Source of the DNA: Lewinellaceae bacterium | Lineage (GTDB): Bacteria; Bacteroidota; Bacteroidia; Chitinophagales; Saprospiraceae | Direction of reading: 5' to 3' | DNA length: 64,000 nucleotides | Assembly: GCA_020636135.1 (NCBI GenBank) | Contig: JACJYK010000001.1 | Span: forward strand, 2,838,501-2,902,500 | In this document: piece after piece, positions 36,253-45,100 of the stretch | Layout of the letters: each line of letters opens with the position of its first letter | Numbering within the stretch: position 1 is the stretch's first letter | Notes under the pieces: generated by a model | Told to the model about the DNA's origin: nothing | The model's database searches: none | What the model saw: only the letters and a program-made list of their open reading frames with translations | Translations under genes and position numbers: made by a program

Positions 36253-36828
36253 TTAACAATATGTATTCAAATACCGAAAATTGTATGCGACTGCAATGTC
36301 GTATGTCGACAAATATTCATTGATGCTTAATATCTCATAAGACACATAACCAAAATTTTCAGATTCGTTAGATGGAGGCACTTCTCCTAAGATGACATCT
36401 CTAATTTCCGTAATATCATCTTGATCAAAATCTCCATCTTGATTGTAATCAATCAGGAACATGACCCAATAGTCCTGAGAATTCACTGGTGGATAACAGT
36501 AGGATGTTCTCAATGAAAGTTTATCAGAATTATCTTCTAATGGAAAACCATTCATTAAGCGATTAAAAGCTTCTTCTGAAACCCCGAATTCCTCTGCCGA
36601 AAATGGCGGTTGCCCGTCTTCGACCAGTTGGTCATTAATTTCCTTCAAACTCATAGGTGTTGCATCAAATGTTTTGTCCTTGTATTTATCCATCCACGCC
36701 TCAAACTGCGCTTGTAAGTCTTTATTTTCAATTTGCGGTTCAGTGGTCTTTCCCACTTCATTTTCCTTTGTACATGAAGTGACTGCGAGTACCATCGCCA
36801 AAATCATTAAAATTAAAACGTGTCTCAT
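36253..36828 (-). CDS. dockerin-like lipoprotein, cassette 2
   Basis: 191 residues. The first about 45 residues, including lipobox VTSC (Cys19) and TKENE, are almost the same as in cassette 1, and then the sequences part. The conserved helix is LKEINDQLVEDGQPPFSAEE (about 61-80). The calcium loop LIDYNQDGDFDQDDITEIRD (about 125-144) is an excellent dockerin repeat with D, N, D, D, D ligands in register, followed by ILG. The PPSNESENFG motif follows, then STYDIAVAYNFRYLNTYC. It lies directly upstream of CHU_C gene 2. Function inferred as an outer-membrane anchor or partner; unproven. Confidence 0.8.
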   Translation of the reverse strand: MRHVLILMILAMVLAVTSCTKENEVGKTTEPQIENKDLQAQFEAWMDKYKDKTFDATPMSLKEINDQLVEDGQPPFSAEEFGVSEEAFNRLMNGFPLEDNSDKLSLRTSYCYPPVNSQDYWVMFLIDYNQDGDFDQDDITEIRDVILGEVPPSNESENFGYVSYEILSINEYLSTYDIAVAYNFRYLNTYC

Positions 36829-36858
36829 AACTAGAATATTTAAAAAGCGACATAACGA

Positions 36859-37057
36859 CCTACTCTGTTGACGGATTTTCGGCGACCTCCGTAGCTATGA
36901 AACTGGCTAGTATCCGATTAGCTATCTCTTTAAGATGCTTATCCGGTGCATCCTGGCTGCTTACTCTTTCTTACTGAGGATGTTGGGCTTTTTGATTCGC
37001 GAGTACACTTCTATGACGCAAAATAAAAGATATTGCAAAATTGAAATACTTTAACAT
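36859..37057 (-). repeat. R repeat copy 2
   Basis: Homologous to the R copies at 33641 and 40962. The long T-run is interrupted here (TTTTATTTTG). The frame starting at ATG 37057 reads MLKYFNFAISFILRHRSVLA and stops at TAA 36971, but the same frame then stays open through SSQDAPDKHLKEIANRILAS to ENPSTE and a TAG. Each copy thus carries a different lesion in what looks like one ancestral frame of about 65 codons. One base is missing relative to the other two copies. Confidence 0.65.
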
Positions 37058-37144
37058 ATTTCCTCATTCTTAACAATGGTTAAACTACCTTGCAACTTTC
37101 CTTCGATCCTGTAATCTAATGCAATGTTCATTTTGATCCAGCAT

Positions 37145-37343
37145 CGACCACAGTGTGGTCGTAGTAGGTTAGGCAATTATGTTACCCATGAATCGACCCA
37201 AGCGGGGTCGCACCTGTTGTTTCAAGCTTTCACGGATCTTCCCAATGGGTTGCCAATCATTACCAATAATGGGGTTCGACCCCGCTGGGGTCGGTAGGTC
37301 TCTTGGTTTCATCAACTAACCTACTGGGACTGCGCTGCAGTCC
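37145..37343. repeat. cluster of four REP-like hairpins with different stems
   Basis: Four 17-nt hairpins, each a 7-nt arm, 3-nt loop and 7-nt arm: 37145-37161 (CGACCAC, loop AGT), 37194-37210 (CGACCCA, loop AGC, one mismatch), 37277-37293 (CGACCCC, loop GCT) and 37327-37343 (GGACTGC, loop GCT). The first is followed by TAGTAGGTTAG and the last is preceded by its reverse complement (CTAACCTACTG), so the outer two are inverted copies of one unit with altered but still paired stems. This resembles REP/BIME elements. They fill the 390-bp gap between R copy 2 and CHU_C gene 3. Confidence 0.8.
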
Positions 37344-37450
37344 TTTGGTTCATGCATGGACAATCCTGTTTTCATGACATGCAAATAATTACCCAGCAAT
37401 AGCTTAATAGGAAATGGCCTGAACGGCAGTAGGTAAGATCTAAAATGTTA

Positions 37451-39262
37451 TCAGTATACCAATGTTACAGTTCCTTGTTCATTTAATTCTCCTTTTGCCG
37501 TTCGTCCTCGTATGCTGTACACATAAACGCCAAGTGGTGCCAGTCTATGTCCCATCATGCCATTCCAGGAGGTAGCTGGATCAGTGGTCGAAAATACCAG
37601 GTTTCCCCAGCGATCCCAGATCCGCCAGATGAATGAAGTAAAAGTGTCATTGGAAAAAACCTGAAGTTCGTCATTTACACCATCGCCATTGGGAGAGAAT
37701 ACATTTGGAATATAAATACTAAAACTTTCATTACAGTCTTCAGATTGATTAATCCAAATAGTAGCAGAATCTATACAAATACCAGATTGAACAGTCAATT
37801 TGTAAACTCCTGGGCTTTTAAAGAATCGATGAAAGGATGTTATTCCATCATTCCAACTCAAAAAATCCCAAGTATTTTCAACAAAGAACTCCACAGAATC
37901 CCCAAGGCAAATCTCATATTCATCAACAATATCTAATGGCTTAAAATTTGAAATATTAACATAAAAACTATCTCGCTGGGTACAACCATCGAATTTTCGT
38001 TCTAACCAATATTCACCAGGCACAGAAATTTCCCTATGAGAATCAGCACTTCCATCATCCCACTTATAAGTGGCCCCGTCAGCTTGAACATTTATTTTAT
38101 AAACATTATTTGGGCATATCATGGTATCAGGAATTATCAATTTTGAAATTTCAAGTAACCTATTCATTACAATGAGATTATTAAATCTAGAAACTGAGGT
38201 TCCACAATTTGTAAGGTCAAGTCCGTCGACTTTATACTCACAATCAAGTCCTTGTCTATTCGGCATATTAATTACGCCAAGTAAACCCCCATTATCAGGA
38301 TTAACATAAATCGAGCTATCAGGTCCATTTTGCATGTCCTGACCAATTGTTCCTGGTCCGTATTTAAATATTAAAGTCTTTGAGTTTTCAATTATTAGAG
38401 AATCATAGGTGCTAACATCATATTGATAGAGATTAGTTCCTAAATTATCCGTTTCCATAGTATATAATAAATTCCCATTGGGCGAAAAGCATCCTGTTAG
38501 AGCATTACCGATATGATCTAATATAATGGGATTAAAGATCAATCCATTTTCTGAATCAAATCTCAATATTTCAATTTTATTATTACTATGTACAACTAAT
38601 TTATCTCCCTGTGGTGAAGCCTTAATATTACTAGTACCATTATTAACTTGGATCAGTCCAACATTTGATATGATAGGATCCATATCAACGCCATTTTCAT
38701 CAATTCCATAAACACAATATTTATTAGTTTGACTTTTATTGGTAACCACCCAGACTTTACCGCATTCCCCAAGCACAGAAACTAAACGAATTGAAAATCC
38801 ATCACCAATTTCGATCCCACTTTCTGTAACTTCGCCTAGTCCATTTCTTAGAGACATATCCACAACATTTAAAAACAACTTCCCTTGGAAAGCAGGCAAT
38901 GTAAATTCTGTTGTAAATAGATAAAATTTATTGGGATCATTTACAAACGGCACAATAAGCGTTCCCTGTTGAAAATTTTGAGATCCTGGTAAGTTTGTAC
39001 CATTGGGCATCACGCTATTGTTTTTATCCCAAACTTTGAACCCATCAGAATAAAACAATATTGAACCAGAATTATCACAAATAGTAGATGTTGCCAATGG
39101 AATTACTTCAGAAGGGATAGCGTTGCCATTTAATAATATAGGTGTCTTTTGATTAAAATCAATACCACATCCACCAGCAAAATACCAAATATTGTTAACA
39201 TTCTGAGAATAGATAACATTACACAATGTCATCATTGTAAAAAATACAATCCTCATCTTCAT
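37451..39262 (-). CDS. beta-propeller / Ig-like / CHU_C surface protein, cassette 3
   Basis: 603 residues; signal peptide ends VIYSQ at about residue 20. The head starts NNIWYFAGGCGIDFNQ, close to the classic opening of gliding-motility-associated propellers, and holds LTGCFSPNGNLLYTMETD. There are two Ig-like domains (about 375-505; starts TMICPNNVYK and YEICLGDSVE) rather than three, and the T9SS type B tail YIPNVFSPNGDGVND, WRIWDRWG, LAPLGVYVYSIRGR. Unlike cassettes 1 and 2, its tail is not in the near-identical group, so it has not shared in their recent conversion. The DNA is visibly AT-rich compared with the rest of the window. It is 76 bp after its lipoprotein gene. Confidence 0.9.
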   Translation of the reverse strand: MKMRIVFFTMMTLCNVIYSQNVNNIWYFAGGCGIDFNQKTPILLNGNAIPSEVIPLATSTICDNSGSILFYSDGFKVWDKNNSVMPNGTNLPGSQNFQQGTLIVPFVNDPNKFYLFTTEFTLPAFQGKLFLNVVDMSLRNGLGEVTESGIEIGDGFSIRLVSVLGECGKVWVVTNKSQTNKYCVYGIDENGVDMDPIISNVGLIQVNNGTSNIKASPQGDKLVVHSNNKIEILRFDSENGLIFNPIILDHIGNALTGCFSPNGNLLYTMETDNLGTNLYQYDVSTYDSLIIENSKTLIFKYGPGTIGQDMQNGPDSSIYVNPDNGGLLGVINMPNRQGLDCEYKVDGLDLTNCGTSVSRFNNLIVMNRLLEISKLIIPDTMICPNNVYKINVQADGATYKWDDGSADSHREISVPGEYWLERKFDGCTQRDSFYVNISNFKPLDIVDEYEICLGDSVEFFVENTWDFLSWNDGITSFHRFFKSPGVYKLTVQSGICIDSATIWINQSEDCNESFSIYIPNVFSPNGDGVNDELQVFSNDTFTSFIWRIWDRWGNLVFSTTDPATSWNGMMGHRLAPLGVYVYSIRGRTAKGELNEQGTVTLVY

Positions 39263-39282
39263 TATTCAAGTTAGTATTTGAA

Positions 39283-39315
39283 TTGGGCATTCACTAATAA
39301 AGAGTGAATGCCCAA
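39283..39315 (-). other. intercistronic stem-loop, cassette 3
   Basis: TTGGGCATTCACT pairs perfectly with AGTGAATGCCCAA (13 bp, 7-nt loop). No U-run follows. It has no sequence resemblance to the stem-loops at the same place in cassettes 1 and 2, yet takes up the same position. Confidence 0.85.
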
Positions 39316-39338
39316 GTAGTTATTCAATCTGCATTAAA

Positions 39339-39893
39339 TCATGGACAAAGCAGACCTAAAATCGCCATGGATCCCACGTCTCTATCATGTACATCTAGCC
39401 AGTTGTATTCCCCAGGGAATAGATTATTGATATCACTCATATAACCCTCCTTATATATCTCATAGTCAGTAACTGGATCAGTAGGATAAATTCGATATCC
39501 ATGATAGGAGTCGTAATAGGTACCTAAGACTCCATAATTAATGCTAATAAGCACCAGGTCGTATCCAGACAATGTTCCATTACCATCTGCATCTCCAAGA
39601 TATGCAGCAAGATAATAAGCATTACAATTTGTCCCTCTCTTTTCAAGTTCAGATTTAAATTGCAATATTTGTTCTTCAGTATAAGGCCGAAGTCCATTTG
39701 CAATAAATATCTCATTCAATTCAGTTAATGTCGCGTGTTCAACATTAACATTAGCATCTATCGCTGCTTTCATCAGTCCTTCATACGTAACAGGCTTTTC
39801 ATTTAATTTGGGCTTGGGATCTTGTCTTTGACAAGCATTCATTACCATCATAAACAATACGGCCAAGACACTAACAATTACTTTTGTTTTCAT
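39339..39893 (-). CDS. dockerin-like lipoprotein, cassette 3
   Basis: 184 residues; signal ends VMNAC (Cys about 21). The conserved helix is LTELNEIFIANGLRPYTEE (about 56-74). The calcium loop is LGDADGNGTLSGYDLVLISI (about 99-118), a typical dockerin type I half-repeat. Unlike cassettes 1 and 2, its signal region is different (MKTKVIVSVLAVLF), so it is the more distant member. An IS982-type element has inserted 4 bp upstream of its ATG, separating the gene from its R repeat. Expression may depend on read-through from the transposase gene, which points toward it. Confidence 0.8.
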   Translation of the reverse strand: MKTKVIVSVLAVLFMMVMNACQRQDPKPKLNEKPVTYEGLMKAAIDANVNVEHATLTELNEIFIANGLRPYTEEQILQFKSELEKRGTNCNAYYLAAYLGDADGNGTLSGYDLVLISINYGVLGTYYDSYHGYRIYPTDPVTDYEIYKEGYMSDINNLFPGEYNWLDVHDRDVGSMAILGLLCP

Positions 39894-39904
39894 AACTACT
39901 AATT

Positions 39905-40936
39905 AACGCGTTGAGTGGTTAAGCTGCCAAAGCATGTTTGGTTTGGTTTATAGGACGGTTGTTTAAATAATTCCAGTATTGCTTAAAAGTTTTGGCTGCA
40001 ACTTTCGTAATAATCCTGATTTCAAAACCATCAAATCTTTTGGCATAATTCTGTCTGATGGCGTATTCATCACAGTATTGAGAAAAGACCACTTCTATTG
40101 TTTTACGCTTTAATTTAAGGATTGGATTGTAAGCTTGATAGTCCTTTTGATTTCTTCGATACGGCACATGAACTTTAAGTCCGGTCTCTTCGAATAATCG
40201 TAATTGTGTGGAGTGTCCAATATATGCTCGATCTCCCAATAATTCTCGTCGATAAAGATGCTCATCGTCCATGGATATCTCTTTTAAAAAAGCATTGTCG
40301 TGGACGTTTGCAGAGGTGACTAAAAGATCTCTATATACACCTGATTCTGTGGTAATTAAATGGATTTTATAGCCAATAAAGTAACCACCCATAATCGCGT
40401 TGTAACCCTTATTGGCCAGTACCTCGTCCATTTCCGGTCTCCGGCAAGCTTTAGAAAACTTCTCCCGTATAATCTTGCAGGTAGGAACTGGGATGGAGTC
40501 TATAATAAAGGAATCATTATCGTTAACTAATGGTAATGCAAGGCGCTCCGTACATACCAAAAAGATATATCGAAGGGCCTTCTTTCTGCGGTTATACGAG
40601 GTGCGATGTACAAGGTTTGGAAATAGGAAAGGGTAGTCTTTTTGGATCTTGGACCAGAGAAGATTTTCAGAGGTTATCTGCAAGCTCTCGGCGGCCAAAG
40701 TCAGGCTTATTATCTCCAGATCTGACATGGATGGGGCATTGGGATAGTATCGATGGTTGCCGTCAGAATCAAAACAATCTTTGGCTACTGTCTTTAGAGT
40801 CCTGCGGATTTTTGTGTAAATTGACTTGAGATCATGCATATCAGTAGTTTTAAGATTTGTCGTTATTTCTTTAAAATACTGATTTTCAAACAAATGCATG
40901 ATCTTTTTTATTAATATTTCAACCACTCAACGCGTT
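39905..40936 (-). mobile_element. IS982-family insertion sequence, 1032 bp, with 7-bp target duplication
   Basis: The ends are perfect 16-bp inverted repeats: AACGCGTTGAGTGGTT at 39905-39920 and its complement at 40921-40936. The flanking target site duplication is ACTAATT at 39898-39904 and 40937-40943. One transposase fills the inside. The intact ends and duplication mean that the insertion is recent and the element may still be active. The ends contain the palindrome AACGCGTT. Confidence 0.95.
39919..40899 (-). CDS. IS982-family transposase
   Basis: About 326 residues from the ATG at 40899 (a GTG nine codons upstream at 40926 lies within the terminal repeat; Met at 40839 would give 306). 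Family marks: PSMSDLEIISLTLAAESLQI, RTSYNRRKKALRYIF, FIIDSIPVPTCK (first catalytic D), YFIGYKIHLITTESG, LLGDRAYIG (second D), KLKRKTIEVVFSQYCDEYAIRQNYAK (E in KRKTIEVVFSQ). It catalyses DDE-type transposition of the element. The stop is 1 bp inside the left terminal repeat, and dock gene 3 lies 26 bp downstream on the same strand. Confidence 0.95.
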   Translation of the reverse strand: MHLFENQYFKEITTNLKTTDMHDLKSIYTKIRRTLKTVAKDCFDSDGNHRYYPNAPSMSDLEIISLTLAAESLQITSENLLWSKIQKDYPFLFPNLVHRTSYNRRKKALRYIFLVCTERLALPLVNDNDSFIIDSIPVPTCKIIREKFSKACRRPEMDEVLANKGYNAIMGGYFIGYKIHLITTESGVYRDLLVTSANVHDNAFLKEISMDDEHLYRRELLGDRAYIGHSTQLRLFEETGLKVHVPYRRNQKDYQAYNPILKLKRKTIEVVFSQYCDEYAIRQNYAKRFDGFEIRIITKVAAKTFKQYWNYLNNRPINQTKHALAA

Positions 40937-40961
40937 ACTAATTATAAAACTAAAAAAACAG

Positions 40962-41165
40962 CCTACTCTATTCACGGATTTTCGGCGACCTCCGTAGCTA
41001 TGAAACTGGCCAGTATCCGATTAGCTATTTTTTTATGATGCTTATCCGGTGCATCCTGGCTGCTTACTCTTTTTTCGGTGAGGATGTTGGGCTTTTTGAT
41101 TCGCAGGTACACTTCTATGACGCAAAAAAAAAAAAAGATATTGTAAGTCTGTAATTATTTAACAT
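40962..41165 (-). repeat. R repeat copy 3, T13 tract
   Basis: Like copy 1 but with 13 rather than 14 T in the tract (41124-41136). From ATG 41165 the frame closes 16 codons on (MLNNYRLTISFFFFAS). With one additional T, the number seen in copy 1, the frame would continue for 64 codons (CVIEVYLRIKKPNILTEK, then RVSSQDAPDKHHKKI to VAENP) to a TGA at 40972. The copy is now cut off from its lipoprotein gene by the IS element. Confidence 0.65.
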
Positions 41166-41420
41166 AAATCAGTGGAATACCGTTAAGCCAACGCGAAAAG
41201 GGCTCGTTTAAGGCCTATATCGCTGAATTTCAGACAACAGTGTAGAAACAGAAGGATGGTTATTTATACCGATATACCCGCCAAGGGGATAAAGATCATT
41301 TCGAAAGACCACTTGTCCTTGATCTCAATGCAGTCACAAATGGATTGAATAGGGAGTAAGAGATCATTAGGCCTCAGGAGAGCCACACCTGCATCCCCAC
41401 CTAAGGCAACTTTATTCATA
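41166..41420. repeat. S repeat copy 2
   Basis: Near-identical to 33844-34099. Together with R copy 3 and the following fragment it forms a block of about 865 bp that matches 33641-34506, so a whole S-R unit with the end of a CHU_C gene was duplicated. A one-base deletion (CCCTGCC to CCCGCC) breaks the small frame that follows the CHU_C stop. Confidence 0.8.
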
Positions 41421-41825
41421 TCACCGGATCAGGGTAATCGTCCCCTGGTCCCGCACCTCACCATCAGGAGTCAAGCCATTCATCCGGAATACATATACCC
41501 CTACCGGTGCCATAGACTGCCCTACCCTGCCATCCCACGAAACGGAAGGGTCCCGGGTAGAAAACACGGGGGTGCCCCAACGATCCCAGATCTGCCATGA
41601 AAAAGTGGATAACGTACAGTTGGTTTGAATGGCCAATACATCATTGTGTCCATCCCCATTTGGGCTAAAAATATTGGGTACATAAACGCGGCAATCTTCA
41701 CAATATCCGGCTACTACTTGCATACTATCCCGGAAGAGACATCCTTGATCCAGGTAATCCAACCAATAAACCCCAGGCCCGTCCAGAATATGGTAAGGAT
41801 CTATACTGCCATCATCCCATTCCAC
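41421..41825 (-). pseudogene. CHU_C gene fragment, cassette 4 remnant
   Basis: The last 134 codons of a CHU_C surface protein, nearly identical to the ends of genes 1 and 2: half an Ig-like domain (WDDGSIDPYHILDGPG), then YVPNIFSPNGDGHND, WQIWDRWG and the stop. It is cut off at its 5-prime side at 41826, where the sequence changes into an inverted piece of the same gene family. It has no signal peptide or promoter, so it is a remnant, but it could serve as a donor for gene conversion. Confidence 0.9.
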
Positions 41826-42130
41826 GATCGATTACTAAACCCGGTAAGTACTGGGCACAAGTATCCTTAGTCCTGAGGCTACAGGGGAATGTGCAGTAAC
41901 AGAATACTTTAATGGCTTCACCATCGGATTACTTTAAAATATAGTTGGGTCCCTAAGTTAAGCGATGAAGATTTGCATTAAATGCTTACACATTTCTGAT
42001 GCAATGCATTAAGAATCTGCTGATTCACAGTCACTTGTAATCTCAATGCAATACGGTCACAAATGGATTGAAGATAGGACGTCAGAGATCATCTGGCCCC
42101 GGAGTGGCCGCACCTGAAGTCAGTACCCTA
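41826..42130. other. rearranged, decayed sequence beyond the fragment
   Basis: No gene. At about 41828-41861 there is a 34-bp piece of the CHU_C coding sequence in inverted orientation (matching the strand opposite about 31602-31635 with three mismatches). At about 42020-42115 a weak third copy of the S repeat ends with TCACAAATGGATTGAA and AGAGATCAT in register. Between them nothing is recognised. Confidence 0.65.
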
Positions 42131-42167
42131 ATAAGAAAAAGGCTGGACCACCTGGATGGCCCAGCCT
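42131..42167 (-). terminator. terminator of the BNR/sortilin-like gene
   Basis: On the minus strand AGGCTGG-(inner CCA/TGG arm)-CCAGCCT forms a strong hairpin followed by TTTTTCTTATT. It sits 20 bp after the stop of the gene at 42187-45498, which it should terminate. Confidence 0.85.
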
Positions 42168-42186
42168 CTGTTACCTTGATTTGTTT

Positions 42187-45100
42187 TTATTTTTTCAGCA
42201 ATTCCAGCATGGCATCCGGCGTATAGGGCGCACCGGCATCAACCAGTTTCTGCTGCAACTGGGCAAAAGGCCCGCTGATCAAAGCCTTAAACTTCGTGTA
42301 CCAGGGCCCGAATTGTTCCTTGGCAAGCATATAAGTATCCCGGTGGGTTTTTGTCGGCGCAGAAGTCGACGCTGAAGCTTCATAAAGCACACTGTATAAG
42401 CGATTGGTGAGCGACGGAGGGGTATCGATATCCAGCTGTGAGGCAATCCGGTCTCCGGAGATCTCGGTACGCAAGCTGCTCAGCTGCTGATCGATATCCA
42501 GCCAGGATTTCATCAGCATCTCCTGGTCCGCTTCGGTTGCTTTGATGGCTTCCTTCATCAGGCGCATCTTATTCTGAACCGATCCCATGGTTCGTTGCGC
42601 TCCCTGAACCACCCGGGCCAGATCCGTCACCTCATCCTGAAAAGCGACCAGGTCTTCACGGTTGGTGGCGGGCAGAGTGGTATTGTTCAATGCTTTGACT
42701 TCGAAAAAGACCGGGCCGGCAAGTGGGGTGATCATGCCATTTTCGCTCTTCGACAAGGATACCTGATAGCGACCGGGGTCCACCATCCGGCCCTGGTCGG
42801 GACCGGCAAATGGATTGTAAAAGCTCGGCCCGCCTAACGAAACGGGATCCTTGGGGGCATAACGCAGATCCCACTGGATACGCTGTACTCCGGTCCCCGG
42901 GCTGGTCGTCAGCTTACGGACCATGTTGCCATCCGCATCGCTGATTGTGAAGAGCAGGTAAGCGTCCGGTTGATCTTCTTCCGCTTTGAGTGCATCGTAC
43001 GTCGGATACGGGTTATCCTTGCCATCTTTAGCGGCTTTCTTCTCTTCCCCTTGCCGTTTATCCTTGAGCGATTCGATTTTATCTTTCACATAATAGGTGA
43101 TCAGCGCCACCGGACCAAGGTTATCACCCAGGTAATAATTATCTCCCTGGAATCCTTTTTTAGGTAATCCCAATGGCGTGGAAAGTTCGTATTGCAATGC
43201 GTCGCGCACGGGATACAGAGTAGCAGCTGCTGTCAGGTCCGCTTCCTTTGAATTGCGCAGGGCGCTGTAGTCATCCAGCACATAAAATCCTCTGCCAAAG
43301 CTGGCCAAAACCAGGTCGGTTTCCCGCTTTTGAATGGCGATGTCACGGATGGCAATGGTCGGCAGTCCAGCCTTGAGGGCTTTCCAGGACTGGCCTCCGT
43401 TATTGGAAAAATAAGCACCAAATTCAGTACCTACGAAAAGCAGATCCTTATCTACGAAGTCTTCTGCTATGGCATAGGAAGAACCGCGCTCCGGAAGATT
43501 GGAGGTGATGGACATCCATGTTTTGCCCAGATCAGTACTCTTGAACACATAGGGCTTGAAATCGCCTTCTTTATGGTGGTTATAACAGGCATACAACACC
43601 TGCTTGTCAAACTGCGAGCCCAGGACCATATTTACGTAGGTGTTTGCCGGAACACCAGCCGGCTGGCTGGCCTTCATCCAGGTTTTACCTCCATCGGTGG
43701 TGATCTGGATCAGGCCATCATCCGTGCCGATGAAAAGCAGGTCCGGATCCAGTGGCGATTCATCCATGGCGACGATGGTTCCGTAAGGCGAGGTGGATAC
43801 ATTCTTCGCTACGGCATCGATGCCCCAGACGCGGCCCATCACTTTCAGTTCATTGCGGTTGATCTGTGCAGTAAGGTCATCGCTGATGACATTCCAGCTG
43901 TTTCCACGATCGTCACTGCGGAATACCTTGTTGGCCGCAAAATAGATTCGCGTGGGTACGTGTTTGCTGATGACCAGCGGCGCATCCCAGTTCCAGCGAT
44001 ACGAGTTTTCATCCTTGCGTTCTTTCGGCTGAATACCAAGAGCCTCACCACTGCGGTGATCAAACCGTACCAGTCCTCCGTATTGGGATTGGGCATAGAC
44101 GATGTCCGGGTTATTCGGATCAACCTGTGACTCAAATCCATCTCCGCCGTTGGTCATAAACCATTGTTCATTGGCTATTCCATTCCCGCTCACGGTCCGA
44201 GAAGGTCCTCCCATGGAAAAGTTGTCCTGTGTACCACCGTAGACATTGTAGAACGGCAAGGCATTATCCAGCGCGACTTTATAAAATTGGGTAACCGGCA
44301 AATTGGCTTTAAAGTCCCAGTTCTTACCGCGGTCCAGCGATTCATAAACGCCTCCATCACACCCGGACAACAGGTGATCGGTATCGTTGGGATCGATCCA
44401 CAGGGCGTGGTTATCCACGTGTTTAAAATCTTCTCCAACATTTTTAAAATTACGGCCTCCATCGGTCGATATCTGCATCCAGGTATCCATCACATAGACG
44501 GTATTTTGGTCCTTAGGGTCGGCGATGATCTCCTGGTAGTAGTTACCGCTGGTGGAATATCCGCTGCGTTTTTCCCATGAGGCGCCGCGGTTGGTGGAAG
44601 CATAAACCCCGCCTTTGTCTTCCGCAGCTTCTACGATCGCATAGATAACCTCCGGATTGGCTGGTGAAATAGCCAGTCCAATGCGGCCTTTATCGACACC
44701 GGGAAGTCCTTTGTTAGCCTTATCCCAAGTCTTGCCACCATCGGTTGATTTGTACATTCCTGATCCGGGGCCGCCGCCAATGTAGGTGAATACCTTGCGC
44801 TCGCGTTGAAAGGCTGAGGCATACAGTACTTCAGGATTACGCGGATCCATCACCAGATCGTTGACACCGGTGTATTCATCGATGGTCAAAACGGCATTCC
44901 AGGTTTTGCCACCGTCTTCGGTTTTATACACACCCCGATCACCGCCACTTGACCATACCGGACCAATAGCTGCTACATAAACCACGTTTGAATTGGTTGG
45001 ATCAACTACGATCTTACCGATGTGTTCGGAGTTCTTAAGGCCCATATTGGACCAGGAAGCACCTCCGTCCGTTGACTTATAGATACCGTCTCCATAGCCG

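Noticed and set aside
37145..37343. Possible CRISPR array
   Set aside because: The four palindromes differ in stem sequence, are in both orientations and have unequal spacing; no cas genes are near.
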